Shown here: in pieces, positions 1 through 7,928 of the stretch
How the letters are laid out: every line of letters begins with the position of its first letter
How positions within the stretch are numbered: position 1 is the stretch's first letter
Assembly: GCA_003218785.1 (NCBI GenBank)
Contig: QHOM01000202.1
Coordinates: forward strand, 1 to 16,931
DNA from: Verrucomicrobiota bacterium
Lineage (GTDB): Bacteria > Verrucomicrobiota > Verrucomicrobiia > Chthoniobacterales > UBA10450
Reading direction: 5' to 3'
Length of the DNA stretch: 16,931 nucleotides
Notes under the pieces: model-generated
Databases searched by the model: none
What the model saw: the letters and a program-made list of their open reading frames with translations, nothing else
Told to the model about the DNA's origin: nothing
Translations under genes and position numbers: made by a program

Positions 1-53
1 CCCGCCGGCGATTCGAATCAATGTCTTTCACAAAGACAAAGGAGACACACGGC

Positions 54-483
54 ATGTCACGCAAGTGTTTAGTTTCGATAAGGACCGGCTTAGTAGCTTT
101 ACTCGTTAGTCGTGTAGGCTTGAGCCAGGTCGGCTTCAAAAGCGACTCCGCTGATCCAGACGACAAAGACAGAGGTTGGTCAGGATATTCGCTAACCGAG
201 TGCTGACGCTCAAATTACCACGCTTCTCCTAGAGATTGCCCCGGGAGGACAAACAGGTCGCCATATGCATCCGGTCCCCAGCGCGAACTATGTATTGGAA
301 GGAGAAGTAACCTCAGAGCTTGACGACCACAGACAGCTGACGTACCGGGCGGGACAGGCGTTTGTTGGGGCTGTGCAGACGTGGCACAATGCCTTCAACC
401 GAGGTACGATCCCGGCCAAAGTGCTCGTCGTGTTTGTTGGGCAGGAGGGACAACCAGGGACCATCTTTCCGCAGGTGATTTGA
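54..483 (+). pseudogene. Secreted cupin-domain protein, disrupted by a frameshift and a stop codon
   Basis: A good Shine-Dalgarno (AAAGGAG, 38-44) sits 9 bases before the ATG at 54, and the first residues are a basic then hydrophobic signal-like segment ending near VGLSQVGF. The cupin core follows in another frame: a metal-binding stretch GGQTGRHMHPVPSANYVLEG (about 244-303) and a second-motif TWHN near 382-393. Joining the parts needs removal of one A from the run AAAA at 138-141, giving FKATPLIQTTKT, which reads like small secreted cupins. A stop codon TAA at 193-195 then interrupts the restored frame where a tyrosine codon (RYPS) would be expected. Repaired length is about 142 residues, normal for this type. 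Cupins of this class bind a metal through His residues, but the substrate cannot be named. Either a real pseudogene or two sequence errors. The intact remainder could start at 265, but it would lack the signal peptide and first strands. Confidence 0.7.
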
Positions 484-545
484 GCCGAGGACAAAGGGGC
501 ATTCCGCGCTCCGAAAGTAGTCGCGAGCACACAGGCTACTAACGC

Positions 546-571
546 CTGACCTCTGACTCTGATCTCTGACC
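546..571. repeat. Short tandem array of CTGAC(C)T-like units
   Basis: Four successive units read CTGACCT, CTGACT, CTGATCT and CTGACC, with spacing 7, 6 and 7 bases. It lies between the cupin pseudogene and the convergent glycosyltransferase gene. No inverted partner and no gene is attached to it. The rest of 484-608 shows nothing recognisable. It resembles in style the 7-bp arrays around the four-helix-bundle genes at 8631-9143 and 11008-11411, so it could be a degraded solo end, but that is speculation. Confidence 0.4.
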
Positions 572-608
572 ATATGAACCCTGTTTATCGCTCTGCAACG
601 TAAGCGGC

Positions 609-1718
609 CTACGATGTACGCGCGGCCGCAACTTGAAGTAAAATCTTGAGCGTTTGGTCGACGCTTTTGGAAATGTCGAACTGCGCCGCAAGCTGGATGT
701 TTGCCGATCTTGCAGTGGCGCTGCGCGAAGGATCAGACCAGAAGCGAATAGCGTCACGCAAACCAACTAGATCTCCTGCGTGATCGACGATCGATCCGTG
801 TACGCCATCCTCAATTATCTCGCTGAAACCATTGTCACCAGTTGTGATCACCGGAAGTCCGCAAGCGAGAGCTTCCAGGCAGGCGTTAGAAAATGGATCA
901 TAAATCGTTGGCAGAATGAAAATGTCCGCCGTCGAGTAAATGCGCACAATATCCGCAAGTTCGCCAAGAAACTGGACGCGCTTTGATTTGTAAGACCGCT
1001 CGCTTCCCCGACCGGCGACAAGCAAACGCATTTGTCGATTGTGGCAGAGCGCCATCGCCGCGATCGCGAACCGCAAACCCTTGCGTTCCCAACCCGAGCC
1101 CGCGAAAAACAACGCAATTTCGCCCGCCTTAACCTTCAACTCGTCACGGGATTTTTCCCGCAGCTTAGGGTCGAAACGAAATTGCTCGAGCGGAACGCCA
1201 TTGCGGACGATATCGATCTTCTCCGCGGGATAGCCATACAGATCGACAATCTCGCTTTTGATCATTTGCGAATTGACGATAACTCTGCCCGCGCCGCGAT
1301 TTACGAAGAGAGCTTTTTCGAGTTGCAAAATGTCGCGATGCTTACGATTCAGCCCTCGAACAAATCGCTCCAGCGGCATTTCAAATGTTCTTTTGCGAGC
1401 CAACCAGGCACGATGGACACCGTCGCCGGCACGGTAAACGTCACAACCCCAGAGGCGCTCGAGGCTCACCAAGAGATCGCAGCGAATCTGCGGTCGCATT
1501 TGCTCTAACTCGTTGGCAAACCCGATTGCCGATGCGGACTGCATGCGGCGGATTGCACCGAATGGCCACTCGGTCTGCGGCCATTTGTTCGTCGTAATGA
1601 GTTGTACATCGTGTCCGGCTTCCACTATTCCGCGCGCGAGCCGTCTTAAGTACGATTCCGCGCCGCCGGTCTGCGAATAGCCGCGCCGAACAAAAGCGAT
1701 GCTGAGTTTTTTTGTCAT
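609..1718 (-). CDS. GT4-family glycosyltransferase, WaaG-like
   Basis: This is a GT-B fold retaining glycosyltransferase of CAZy family GT4, predicted cytoplasmic or membrane-peripheral, adding a sugar from a nucleotide donor. The N-terminus IAFVRRGYSQTGGAE is the Gly-rich first Rossmann loop. The C-terminal donor-binding region has FAGSGWERKG and the EX7E-type segment around CLEALACGLPVITTGDNG, both close to the LPS core glucosyltransferase WaaG pattern. Length of 369 residues is typical. The ATG at 1718 is chosen because AAAAGG lies about 10 bases upstream; an in-frame ATG at 1742 would add eight residues with no ribosome site. It is transcribed away from the second GT4 gene at 1909, and the neighbouring GT9 and exporter genes support a role in LPS or surface glycan. 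The acceptor is not determinable. Confidence 0.88.
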   Translation of the reverse strand: MTKKLSIAFVRRGYSQTGGAESYLRRLARGIVEAGHDVQLITTNKWPQTEWPFGAIRRMQSASAIGFANELEQMRPQIRCDLLVSLERLWGCDVYRAGDGVHRAWLARKRTFEMPLERFVRGLNRKHRDILQLEKALFVNRGAGRVIVNSQMIKSEIVDLYGYPAEKIDIVRNGVPLEQFRFDPKLREKSRDELKVKAGEIALFFAGSGWERKGLRFAIAAMALCHNRQMRLLVAGRGSERSYKSKRVQFLGELADIVRIYSTADIFILPTIYDPFSNACLEALACGLPVITTGDNGFSEIIEDGVHGSIVDHAGDLVGLRDAIRFWSDPSRSATARSANIQLAAQFDISKSVDQTLKILLQVAAARTS

Positions 1719-1741
1719 ATCGAGCGGACCTTTTAAATGCA

Positions 1742-1870
1742 TCTTGTTATTTCGATCAGAGCGAAGCGCAGCGGAAAATCCCTTTCTGTTTAGAAGAACC
1801 GCTGTGTCGCAAACTAAACGATGATCCCGCAGGAGCGGGAGGCTCCGCTGGACACGACACAGAACGACAC
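1742..1870. repeat. Hairpin-rich intergenic region, probable dispersed-repeat remnant
   Basis: The gap between two divergent glycosyltransferase genes holds several inverted repeats: GTTTAG/CTAAAC (1788-1793 with 1814-1819), CTGTGTCG/CGACACAG (1802-1809 with 1855-1862), and inside the latter CCCGC-AGGA-GCGGG followed by GGAGC-GGGAG-GCTCC. The left part, GAGCGAAGCGCAGCGG, reads like dispersed intergenic repeats I recall from soil bacteria, but I cannot confirm it. Promoters for both flanking genes should lie here; I see no convincing -35/-10 pair. Confidence 0.4.
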
Positions 1871-1908
1871 TTTACTTGCTCCACGTTCGCCAGAATAGTT
1901 GTAACCGG

Positions 1909-3132
1909 ATGCCTGGTGAAACTTTAAACGCTCCTCCACCAGTACGGTCTGCCTCACCCCCAACGCGCACGTTGCCCAAACATTTGCTCTACTCGATCTT
2001 CGCGCGCATCGGTGGGTCGGGTCTCGACACCGACGCATTTGAAACCCTGCGCGCGTCGTATCGGGGGGGATTTCTGGCAAAAGCAATCGCTTACGACAAC
2101 CGGCAGAAGGAAATTCCCGCGTCGCTGATCCATTCTCTACGCTGGCATCCGGTGCGTCTCATCTCGTTTTTCGACCGGCCTTACTATTACGGCGCGAAAA
2201 AGAAATATCTCGATTGGATCGCATCCCGGCACCTGGCGACCGGACGTTACGATTTATTTCACAGTTGGTCGGGTGACTGTTTGCGCTCGCTTCAAGTTGC
2301 CAAACAACGCCGCATCCCTTCAATCCTCGAGATTCCAACCTGGCATCGCGATGGCGGGAAAGCGAAAGTTGGTCGGCCGGAAATTGCTAAATCGACAAGC
2401 AGTGCTTCGGGGTTCCAAAAGTGGAAACAGGGATTGCTGCTCAATCGAAAGCGTTTCGTCGAAGAATACAAACTAGCCGATCTGCTGCTCGTTTTATCGG
2501 AGATAGCAGCTGACACGTTTCGAGCACGCGGATTCCCGAAGGAAAAACTATTTTACCTCCCGCGCGGAGTGGATGGGGGGCGCTTCAAGCCGGGCCAGCG
2601 CCCAGCAAAATTCCGGGCGGTTTTTGCCGGCGCTTTAATTAAACGCAAGGGCATTCACCATGTGCTCGAAGCATGGCATCGCCTGAATCTGCCAGACGCC
2701 CAGTTGTGGCTCGTCGGTTACGTCCACGATGAAGCGAAGCCGTATCTCAAGCAATTCTGGCGCGATGACATTCGCGTTGTGGGATTTGTGCACGATCCGG
2801 AAAATTATCTCAGCCAAAGCACGGTTCATGTTTTTCCGTCGCAATGGGAGGGTAGCGCCAAAGTCATATATGAAGCAGCCGCCTGCGGGTTGCCGCAAAT
2901 CACCACGCGCGAGGCGGGCGATGTTGTGCGCGATGGCATGGATGGAATTATCGTGCAACCGGGAGATGTTGAGGCGATCGCCGCAGCGCTCGAGCATCTA
3001 TATCGACATCCTGAAATCGTCGAGCGGATGGGCAGCGCAGCAAGGCGCCGCGTAGTTGAAAATTTCACTTGGGATCATTTTCGAACGCGATTGCTGGACG
3101 CTTACGAAATTGCGATCCAGAAAGCGACGTAA
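1909..3132 (+). CDS. GT4-family glycosyltransferase
   Basis: A second GT-B fold glycosyltransferase. The N-terminal acceptor domain begins at KHLLYSIFARIGGSG, with the glycine-rich loop. The C-terminal domain (Glycos_transf_1 type) carries FAGALIKRKGIHHVLEAW, then EGSAKVIYEAAACGLPQITT, which holds the donor-binding EX7E pair, and a usual C-terminal helix region ending FTWDHF. About 407 residues, normal for the family. The start is uncertain: the ATG at 1909 is preferred over a TTG at 1876, and neither has a clear ribosome site. It diverges from the GT4 gene ending at 609 and is followed at 72 bases by a GT9 gene in the same direction, so it may be the first gene of a glycan-assembly operon. 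Donor and acceptor sugars are unknown. Confidence 0.87.
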   Translation: MPGETLNAPPPVRSASPPTRTLPKHLLYSIFARIGGSGLDTDAFETLRASYRGGFLAKAIAYDNRQKEIPASLIHSLRWHPVRLISFFDRPYYYGAKKKYLDWIASRHLATGRYDLFHSWSGDCLRSLQVAKQRRIPSILEIPTWHRDGGKAKVGRPEIAKSTSSASGFQKWKQGLLLNRKRFVEEYKLADLLLVLSEIAADTFRARGFPKEKLFYLPRGVDGGRFKPGQRPAKFRAVFAGALIKRKGIHHVLEAWHRLNLPDAQLWLVGYVHDEAKPYLKQFWRDDIRVVGFVHDPENYLSQSTVHVFPSQWEGSAKVIYEAAACGLPQITTREAGDVVRDGMDGIIVQPGDVEAIAAALEHLYRHPEIVERMGSAARRRVVENFTWDHFRTRLLDAYEIAIQKAT

Positions 3133-3203
3133 ACCTTTGGTCTACCTCGCAACTACAGTCGCAGGCAGAACGCTTGTGCTAGTCTAGCAGCGCAATCTTA
3201 TTC

Positions 3204-4226
3204 GTGAATATTCTGCTCCTTCAACTCAAACGGATCGGCGATCTGATCCTGACAATCCCAGCCATTGCGACTTTGCGCGAAAATTTTCCTGACGCGCACG
3301 TGACGCTCGTCGTTTCCAATGAATGCGCCGCCTTGCTACCGGCCATCTCGAATGTGGACCGAGTCTTGCTAGCGCGGCGTAATTTGCACGACCTTGCCCT
3401 GTTTCTTGCCATCGCCCGTGAGAAATTTGATTGCTGCATCGATTTCACACGGAACGATCGCTCCGCGTTTCTTGCGTTTTTATCCGGCGCGCGGCAACGC
3501 ATCGTGTCCTATCGGGTACGCGATCAGTCAAAAAGACGAGCCCATGTTTACAACAATTTTGTAGCCGTCCGCATGCGGGACATGCACACCGTCGAATACC
3601 ATCTCGCTTTACTTGCGCCACTAGGCATCCGCGGGGCTTCCCACGCGCTACATCTGGAATTGCCACGGACAGCATGCGAAAAAGCAAATGCGCTTCGGCG
3701 CGATTCGAAGATCAATGAAGCCTATGTCATTTTTCATCCAGGGTCTGCGCGCGTAGAGAAATTTTGGGAACCGCAACGTTGGGCTGATGCAATCGATCAT
3801 GCTCAATCCAATTCGCGCATTAGCGCTGTGCTTACTGGAGGAGGTTCAAAACTCGAACAGGAACATCTTGGTGAAATCAAAAACAGATTACGGCAACCGG
3901 CTGTCGATGTTTCTGGAAAAACAGATTTGCTCGCCCTGGCAGCACTGATCGGGCAGGCGCGACTTCTCGTCACGGTCGACTCCGCTCCGATGCATCTCGC
4001 GGCAGCAACGCAAACACCGCAAGTGATTCTTTTCGGCCCCACGAATCCATTTCACTGGCGACCTCGCGGGAGCCCTGCACTGATCTTACAAGGAGAATCC
4101 AAGGCTCCATTGACCGAGTTTTCAGCGGTTCGGGCACGTCTCCCAATGAGCCAAATCTCGACGGATGCTGTTATCGATGCTATGGATTCGCTGCTGTCGG
4201 CTCATGCTGCGGCACAAGGTTCATGA
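3204..4226 (+). CDS. GT9-family glycosyltransferase (heptosyltransferase-like, WaaF/WaaC type)
   Basis: It begins NILLLQLKRIGDLILTIPAI, the classical N-terminal signature of heptosyltransferases, which move ADP-heptose onto the LPS inner core at the cytoplasmic face. The second domain has HPGSARVEKFWEPQRWA (phosphate or nucleotide contact region) and DSAPMHLAAATQTPQVILFG, followed by the typical NPFHWRP. At 340 residues it has the normal family length. The start is GTG at 3204, just before the conserved NILLL; no ribosome site is visible. The stop overlaps the ATG of the downstream ABC exporter (ATGA, 4223-4226), implying translational coupling and a shared pathway. Assignment to GT9 is firm. 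The exact substrate is inferred only from family and neighbours, and non-heptose GT9 enzymes exist. Confidence 0.9.
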   Translation: MNILLLQLKRIGDLILTIPAIATLRENFPDAHVTLVVSNECAALLPAISNVDRVLLARRNLHDLALFLAIAREKFDCCIDFTRNDRSAFLAFLSGARQRIVSYRVRDQSKRRAHVYNNFVAVRMRDMHTVEYHLALLAPLGIRGASHALHLELPRTACEKANALRRDSKINEAYVIFHPGSARVEKFWEPQRWADAIDHAQSNSRISAVLTGGGSKLEQEHLGEIKNRLRQPAVDVSGKTDLLALAALIGQARLLVTVDSAPMHLAAATQTPQVILFGPTNPFHWRPRGSPALILQGESKAPLTEFSAVRARLPMSQISTDAVIDAMDSLLSAHAAAQGS

Positions 4227-6100
4227 GCAAGCGCAAAACTACAAAGAAAAGGCTATCATTTTGGCAAACCCTTCAGGCGGCCTCGGGTCCGTACCGCCGC
4301 CTGTATGGCTACGTCAAACCGTACAAGGCGCGTTTTATCCTGGGCCTCTCATTGGGTCTGGCCTACGGCGGGGTCAGTTCGCTTTTCCCGCTGGCGATTG
4401 CTCGCGTGACAAGCACCATCTTTCACGGGATCGCTCCCAACCCGATGGCCTTGCGCTCAAATCTGGAAGTTTTGGACACTGGCCCCAAAATCAATTCGAT
4501 CGTTCTGATCTGCCTCGCCATTCCAGCGATCATGACTGTGCGCAGCCTTTGTTCCTACGGAAATACCTATTGCATGCAATGGGTGAGCAACAAGGTCGTC
4601 ACCGATATTCGCACTCAGCTTTTTAGCAAAATGGTTCGGCATTCGATGGATTTTTTTAACAAGGCGCGTTCCGGCTTTTTGATGTCCCGCATCACGAACG
4701 ATACCCGCATCATGCAGATGGCTTTGACCAGCGTCAGTAGCGATGTTTTCAAGCAACCGATCACCATTGTCGGCGCAATCAGTGTTCTCCTCCTCATGGA
4801 TTGGAAATTTACCGTGGTAGCGCTGATTCTTTTCCCGACCTGCTTGCTACCGATTCGCATTTATAGCCGCCGCGCACGTAAAGCCGTGCAAAGCGAGCAG
4901 GCAGGCATGGGCGAAATGGTCGTTACCATGCAGGAAACCTTCGCAGGCATTCGCGTAGTCAAGTCGTTCGCCCGTGAGACACATCAGGAGAAGGCATTCA
5001 AGCGGAGCAACCAATTGCAGTTCTCAAACATGATGCGCCTGATCAAGTCGATGGAAGCGGTCGGCCCACTGGTCGAGACAATCGCTGCCATCGGCGTGGG
5101 TATGGCACTGGTTTACGTTTATGCCGCTAATCTAAGCGCCGGCCGATTTTTTGGACTGATCTCAGGAATTTTCATTCTCTACGATCCGGTCAAAACGCTT
5201 GGCAAGATCCACATCGTGATGCAGCGATCAATTGCAGCGACAACTGGGATCTTTTCGATCCTTGATTCCAAGCCGGCTGTGAGCGATGCGCCAAACGCCG
5301 TCGCGCTGACTTCGTCGTCGGGCCGGATCGATCTTGAAAACGTAACGTTCCGCTATGCGAACACAGTCACGAATGCCGTCAGCAATCTGACCTTGCGGAT
5401 CGAACCGGGGAAAACCTACGCGCTAGTCGGCGCCAGCGGCGCCGGCAAAAGCACGATTCTCTCGCTGATCTTGCGCCTGTACGATCCTACATCTGGAGCC
5501 GTTAAGATTGATGGCCACGACCTGCGCTCGATCACGCAGAAATCATTGCGCGAACAGATCGGTCTTGTCACTCAGGAGACGTTTTTGTTTCACGACACGA
5601 TCTTCAAGAATATCCAGTTCGGCCGTCTCGAAGCCACGACGGAAGAAATTTATGAAGCGGCGAGAGCCGCGTATGCGCACGATTTCATCATGGCGCAACC
5701 GCAGGGCTACGAAACGGTGATTGGCGACAAAGGCTGTCTTCTCTCCGGTGGCCAGCAGCAGCGCCTCGCGATTGCGCGCGCTGTCCTGAAAAGTGCGCCG
5801 ATCCTTCTGCTCGACGAGGCGACATCATCGCTCGATTCCGAATCGGAAAAGCAAATTCAAAAGGCGCTCGAAAAACTCACTGCCGGACGCACGGTAATCG
5901 CAATTGCCCACCGGCTCTCCACAGTTTTATCGGCCGACCAAATCGTGGTGATGGATTGCGGCCGCATCAAGGAGATCGGCACACACTCCGAGCTGCTGGA
6001 GAAATCCGGTTACTATCGCCGGCTGTACGACCACCAGTTCAATCGCATTCAGGAAGAAAGCACGGCCGAGCAGGGTCTTCTCGTCGAAGAGCTGGTTTAA
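4223..6100 (+). CDS. ABC exporter, fused membrane and ATPase domains (MsbA-like)
   Basis: A half-transporter of 625 residues with an N-terminal six-helix type-1 exporter membrane domain (about 30-345) and a C-terminal nucleotide-binding domain. The ATPase motifs are complete: Walker A GASGAGKST (403-411), Q-loop near LVTQETFLF, signature LSGGQQQR (507-514), Walker B ILLLDEATSSLD (from 527) and the switch His in AIAHRLST (His563). The coupling-helix region IRTQLFSKMVRHSMDFF and the late GIRVVKSFARE are typical of MsbA and other lipid exporters. It would work as a homodimer in the inner membrane. The ATGA overlap with the GT9 gene suggests it flips a lipid-linked glycan or lipid A core. It could equally export another hydrophobic compound; the family alone does not fix the substrate. 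Its stop overlaps the stop of the convergent DUF1802 gene. Confidence 0.92.
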   Translation: MSKRKTTKKRLSFWQTLQAASGPYRRLYGYVKPYKARFILGLSLGLAYGGVSSLFPLAIARVTSTIFHGIAPNPMALRSNLEVLDTGPKINSIVLICLAIPAIMTVRSLCSYGNTYCMQWVSNKVVTDIRTQLFSKMVRHSMDFFNKARSGFLMSRITNDTRIMQMALTSVSSDVFKQPITIVGAISVLLLMDWKFTVVALILFPTCLLPIRIYSRRARKAVQSEQAGMGEMVVTMQETFAGIRVVKSFARETHQEKAFKRSNQLQFSNMMRLIKSMEAVGPLVETIAAIGVGMALVYVYAANLSAGRFFGLISGIFILYDPVKTLGKIHIVMQRSIAATTGIFSILDSKPAVSDAPNAVALTSSSGRIDLENVTFRYANTVTNAVSNLTLRIEPGKTYALVGASGAGKSTILSLILRLYDPTSGAVKIDGHDLRSITQKSLREQIGLVTQETFLFHDTIFKNIQFGRLEATTEEIYEAARAAYAHDFIMAQPQGYETVIGDKGCLLSGGQQQRLAIARAVLKSAPILLLDEATSSLDSESEKQIQKALEKLTAGRTVIAIAHRLSTVLSADQIVVMDCGRIKEIGTHSELLEKSGYYRRLYDHQFNRIQEESTAEQGLLVEELV

Positions 6101-6705
6101 CCGCGTGCTGCGAATGCTTCTGCGCGCTGAATAATCTCATTAAATTCATTCCGGCGCCGCGCGTGTTCGGCGTTATCCAAAACCAGCTCGAAACGCAGTT
6201 CCCCTGCCGGTTCCGGCAATTTCACCCAGGATCGACACCCGCCGTACGATTTTTGATTTGGAAACGTCCAGGGCGGTACGACCCGAAAAACGCGAACAAA
6301 ACCGACCTTTAGCCCCGGCACCTTATCATATTCGAAGCGCTCTCGAACTACTTCCCGTTTCAAAATATGCAGCGGCTCCAGCGCCTGCGCCGTTTCCCAA
6401 GAAGTGATCGTTTTTACAAGCTCGAGCTTGGCGAAAAAGCCGATGTCGATTTTGTCGTCCGATCCCGCTGGAAACTCAATGTCGGTCTCGCAACGGGACG
6501 AGTCCGTGCTGCCGCGCCGACCGGCCTCGCGGACTTTCGCTGGTTGCTCGTGGAAGAACGTCGGGAATAGAAAAAATTCGTGCTGCCGAAAACTGAATCC
6601 GCCCCGGCCTTCAGCGATTCCGCCTTTGCGCAGAATGATACTCTGCCTGCCGCATCCCAGCGCCTCGCAAACTATGCTCCATTCCTTGAAACCAACGCTT
6701 TCCAT
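6097..6705 (-). CDS. DUF1802 family protein
   Basis: A 202-residue protein whose start region FKEWSIVCEALGCGRQSIIL followed by RKGGIAEGRGGF matches what I know of the DUF1802 family, soluble proteins of unknown function that I recall from cyanobacteria and other bacteria. The FFLFPTFFHEQ stretch (about 45-55) is another family hallmark. No membrane segment or signal peptide is visible. The start is supported by a strong ribosome site: GGAGG, read on the minus strand from 6713-6717, seven bases before the ATG. It is convergent with the ABC exporter, the two stop codons sharing TTAA at 6097-6100, and divergent from the PHP gene with only 29 bases between starts. Function unknown. Confidence 0.82.
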   Translation of the reverse strand: MESVGFKEWSIVCEALGCGRQSIILRKGGIAEGRGGFSFRQHEFFLFPTFFHEQPAKVREAGRRGSTDSSRCETDIEFPAGSDDKIDIGFFAKLELVKTITSWETAQALEPLHILKREVVRERFEYDKVPGLKVGFVRVFRVVPPWTFPNQKSYGGCRSWVKLPEPAGELRFELVLDNAEHARRRNEFNEIIQRAEAFAARG

Positions 6706-6712
6706 TTTGCGT

Positions 6713-6717
6713 CCTCC
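6713..6717 (-). promoter_or_regulatory. Strong ribosome binding site of the DUF1802 gene
   Basis: GGAGG on the minus strand, seven bases from the ATG at 6705; one of only two clear Shine-Dalgarno sites in the window, the other being at 38-44. A second GGAGG lies at 6725-6729 on the same strand, 12 bases further upstream. Confidence 0.75.
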
Positions 6718-6734
6718 AAATTAACCTCCTGACA

Positions 6735-7466
6735 ATGCCGTTCAATATCGACCTGCACACGCATTCCTTTTTTTCCGGGGACGGTGTTTCCAGTCCGGAA
6801 GACTTGATCGCCGCCGCGCGCGCCAAAGGGTTGCACGGGATCGCGATCACCGATCACAACACGTGTGACGCCATCAATTACCTCCTTCAGAAAGGCCTGA
6901 TGCGGCTGGACGGTTTGCCCGTCGATGATTTCCTCGTTCTCCCCGGAGTCGAGGTAACGACCGCCGACGGTCACCTTCTTTGCATCGGCGCGGAGCTTCC
7001 GTATTTGAAAGGAAAACCGGCGCGCGCGGTCTGCGACATCATTCGCGAGCGCGGCGGGCTGGCGATTCCGCCGCATCCCTACGACCTGTTTCGCGCGGGA
7101 ATCCGTTTTTCCATACTGGAGACGCTGCCGGTTGATGCCATAGAAGTGTTCAATGCGGCGACCACGTTGCGCCGTTACAATCGCTATGCCTTCAAGTATG
7201 CGCAAATTCGCGGCTTGCCCATGACCGCCGCCAGCGATGCACATCACGCCGCTGCCGTCGGGACTGCTTACACAATTGTGAACACTGACGATTTTTCCGT
7301 GAAAGGCATTCTTGCGCAGATCCTCAAGAGCAACGAACTAAACCAAAAATACCAGACGCCACGCGATAGCCTCCGTAAAACTTGGAACAACTGGCTGCGG
7401 CTCCGGCGCCGGAAAAGAATTCCCGAGTTAGCCGCAAAAGACCGTCCTAGTAGAAACGGACGCTGA
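6735..7466 (+). CDS. PHP-domain metal-dependent phosphoesterase
   Basis: A stand-alone PHP domain. The metal-binding residues are in order: DLHTHS (His8, His10), Asp16, ITDHN (Asp40, His41), PGVE (Glu73), His80, PPHPYD (His114) and ASDAHH (Asp168, His170). This is a complete trinuclear-site set, so an active hydrolase of phosphate esters (as in histidinol phosphatase or nucleotide-processing PHP enzymes) is likely. The 243 residues end in a basic tail (RRRKR). The start ATG at 6735 has no ribosome site and is divergent from DUF1802, with 29 bases shared. The substrate is unknown: PHP proteins act on histidinol phosphate, nucleotides or polymerase-associated substrates. No histidine genes are nearby, so I make no pathway claim. 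Confidence 0.88.
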   Translation: MPFNIDLHTHSFFSGDGVSSPEDLIAAARAKGLHGIAITDHNTCDAINYLLQKGLMRLDGLPVDDFLVLPGVEVTTADGHLLCIGAELPYLKGKPARAVCDIIRERGGLAIPPHPYDLFRAGIRFSILETLPVDAIEVFNAATTLRRYNRYAFKYAQIRGLPMTAASDAHHAAAVGTAYTIVNTDDFSVKGILAQILKSNELNQKYQTPRDSLRKTWNNWLRLRRRKRIPELAAKDRPSRNGR

Positions 7467-7510
7467 CCTGTTACTTTTCAATTTTTCTTTCTTCCTTCTC
7501 ACTTCCTAAG

Positions 7511-7798
7511 ATGTCTGCATACGTGATCGTTGAAATCGACATTCTGGATCCCGCCGGTTACGAGGAATACAAGAAACTCGCAGGCGCGACCGTCGAGAAG
7601 TACGGCGGCAAATACATCGTCCGCGGCGGTGCTACTGAAGTGCTTGAAGGCGATTGGGAACCGAAGCGCATCGTTGTGCTTGAGTTTGAATCCATGCAGC
7701 GCGCAAAGGAGTGGTTGAATTGCGAGGAGTACCGCGAACTGCGCAAAATGCGCCATCGCACCGCAAAGACAAATATGATCGTCGTTGAAGGTGTGTAG
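7511..7798 (+). CDS. DUF1330 family protein
   Basis: A 95-residue protein with the typical DUF1330 order: SAYVIVEIDILDPAGYEEYK, then YGGKYIVRGG near the middle, and LEGDWEPKRIVVLEFES before a tail rich in Arg and Glu. This is a dimeric ferredoxin-like alpha/beta-barrel fold, small and soluble, of unknown biochemical role. The start follows a pyrimidine-rich leader with no Shine-Dalgarno. It lies 44 bases after the PHP gene in the same direction, so co-transcription is possible. A short hairpin follows the stop (see 7801-7872). Family assignment is firm; function is open. Confidence 0.9.
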   Translation: MSAYVIVEIDILDPAGYEEYKKLAGATVEKYGGKYIVRGGATEVLEGDWEPKRIVVLEFESMQRAKEWLNCEEYRELRKMRHRTAKTNMIVVEGV

Positions 7799-7800
7799 CC

Positions 7801-7872
7801 GGTGGGGCTCGACTCTGTCGAGACGACAAACAAAAACCGAGCGCGACAATCCAGAGCGTTCTTGACGCTCCC
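7801..7872. repeat. Two intergenic hairpins between the DUF1330 gene and sdhC
   Basis: CTCGAC-TCT-GTCGAG (7808-7822) and GAGCG-TTCTTGA-CGCTC (7854-7870). The first lies ten bases after the DUF1330 stop but lacks a T-run, so it is not a standard terminator. The second overlaps TTGACG (7862-7867), which could be a -35 element for sdhC, but no good -10 sits at the right distance. Possibly remnants of a dispersed repeat. Confidence 0.4.
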
Positions 7873-7928
7873 AGCGGCGTCCATAATCTCAAATCCACGC
7901 ACCGTTCGCCAGGGCACACAAATCCAGC

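Noticed and set aside
1032..1508. A 158-codon open frame on the plus strand.
   Set aside because: It lies antisense inside the well-supported GT4 gene and shows no family signature.
6672..7247. A 191-codon minus-strand frame.
   Set aside because: Antisense to the PHP gene, whose metal-binding residues are complete.
7862..7889. Possible sigma-70 promoter for sdhC (TTGACG followed by CATAAT).
   Set aside because: The spacer is only 14 bases, or the -10 is poor at 16 bases; the TTGACG is also part of a hairpin.
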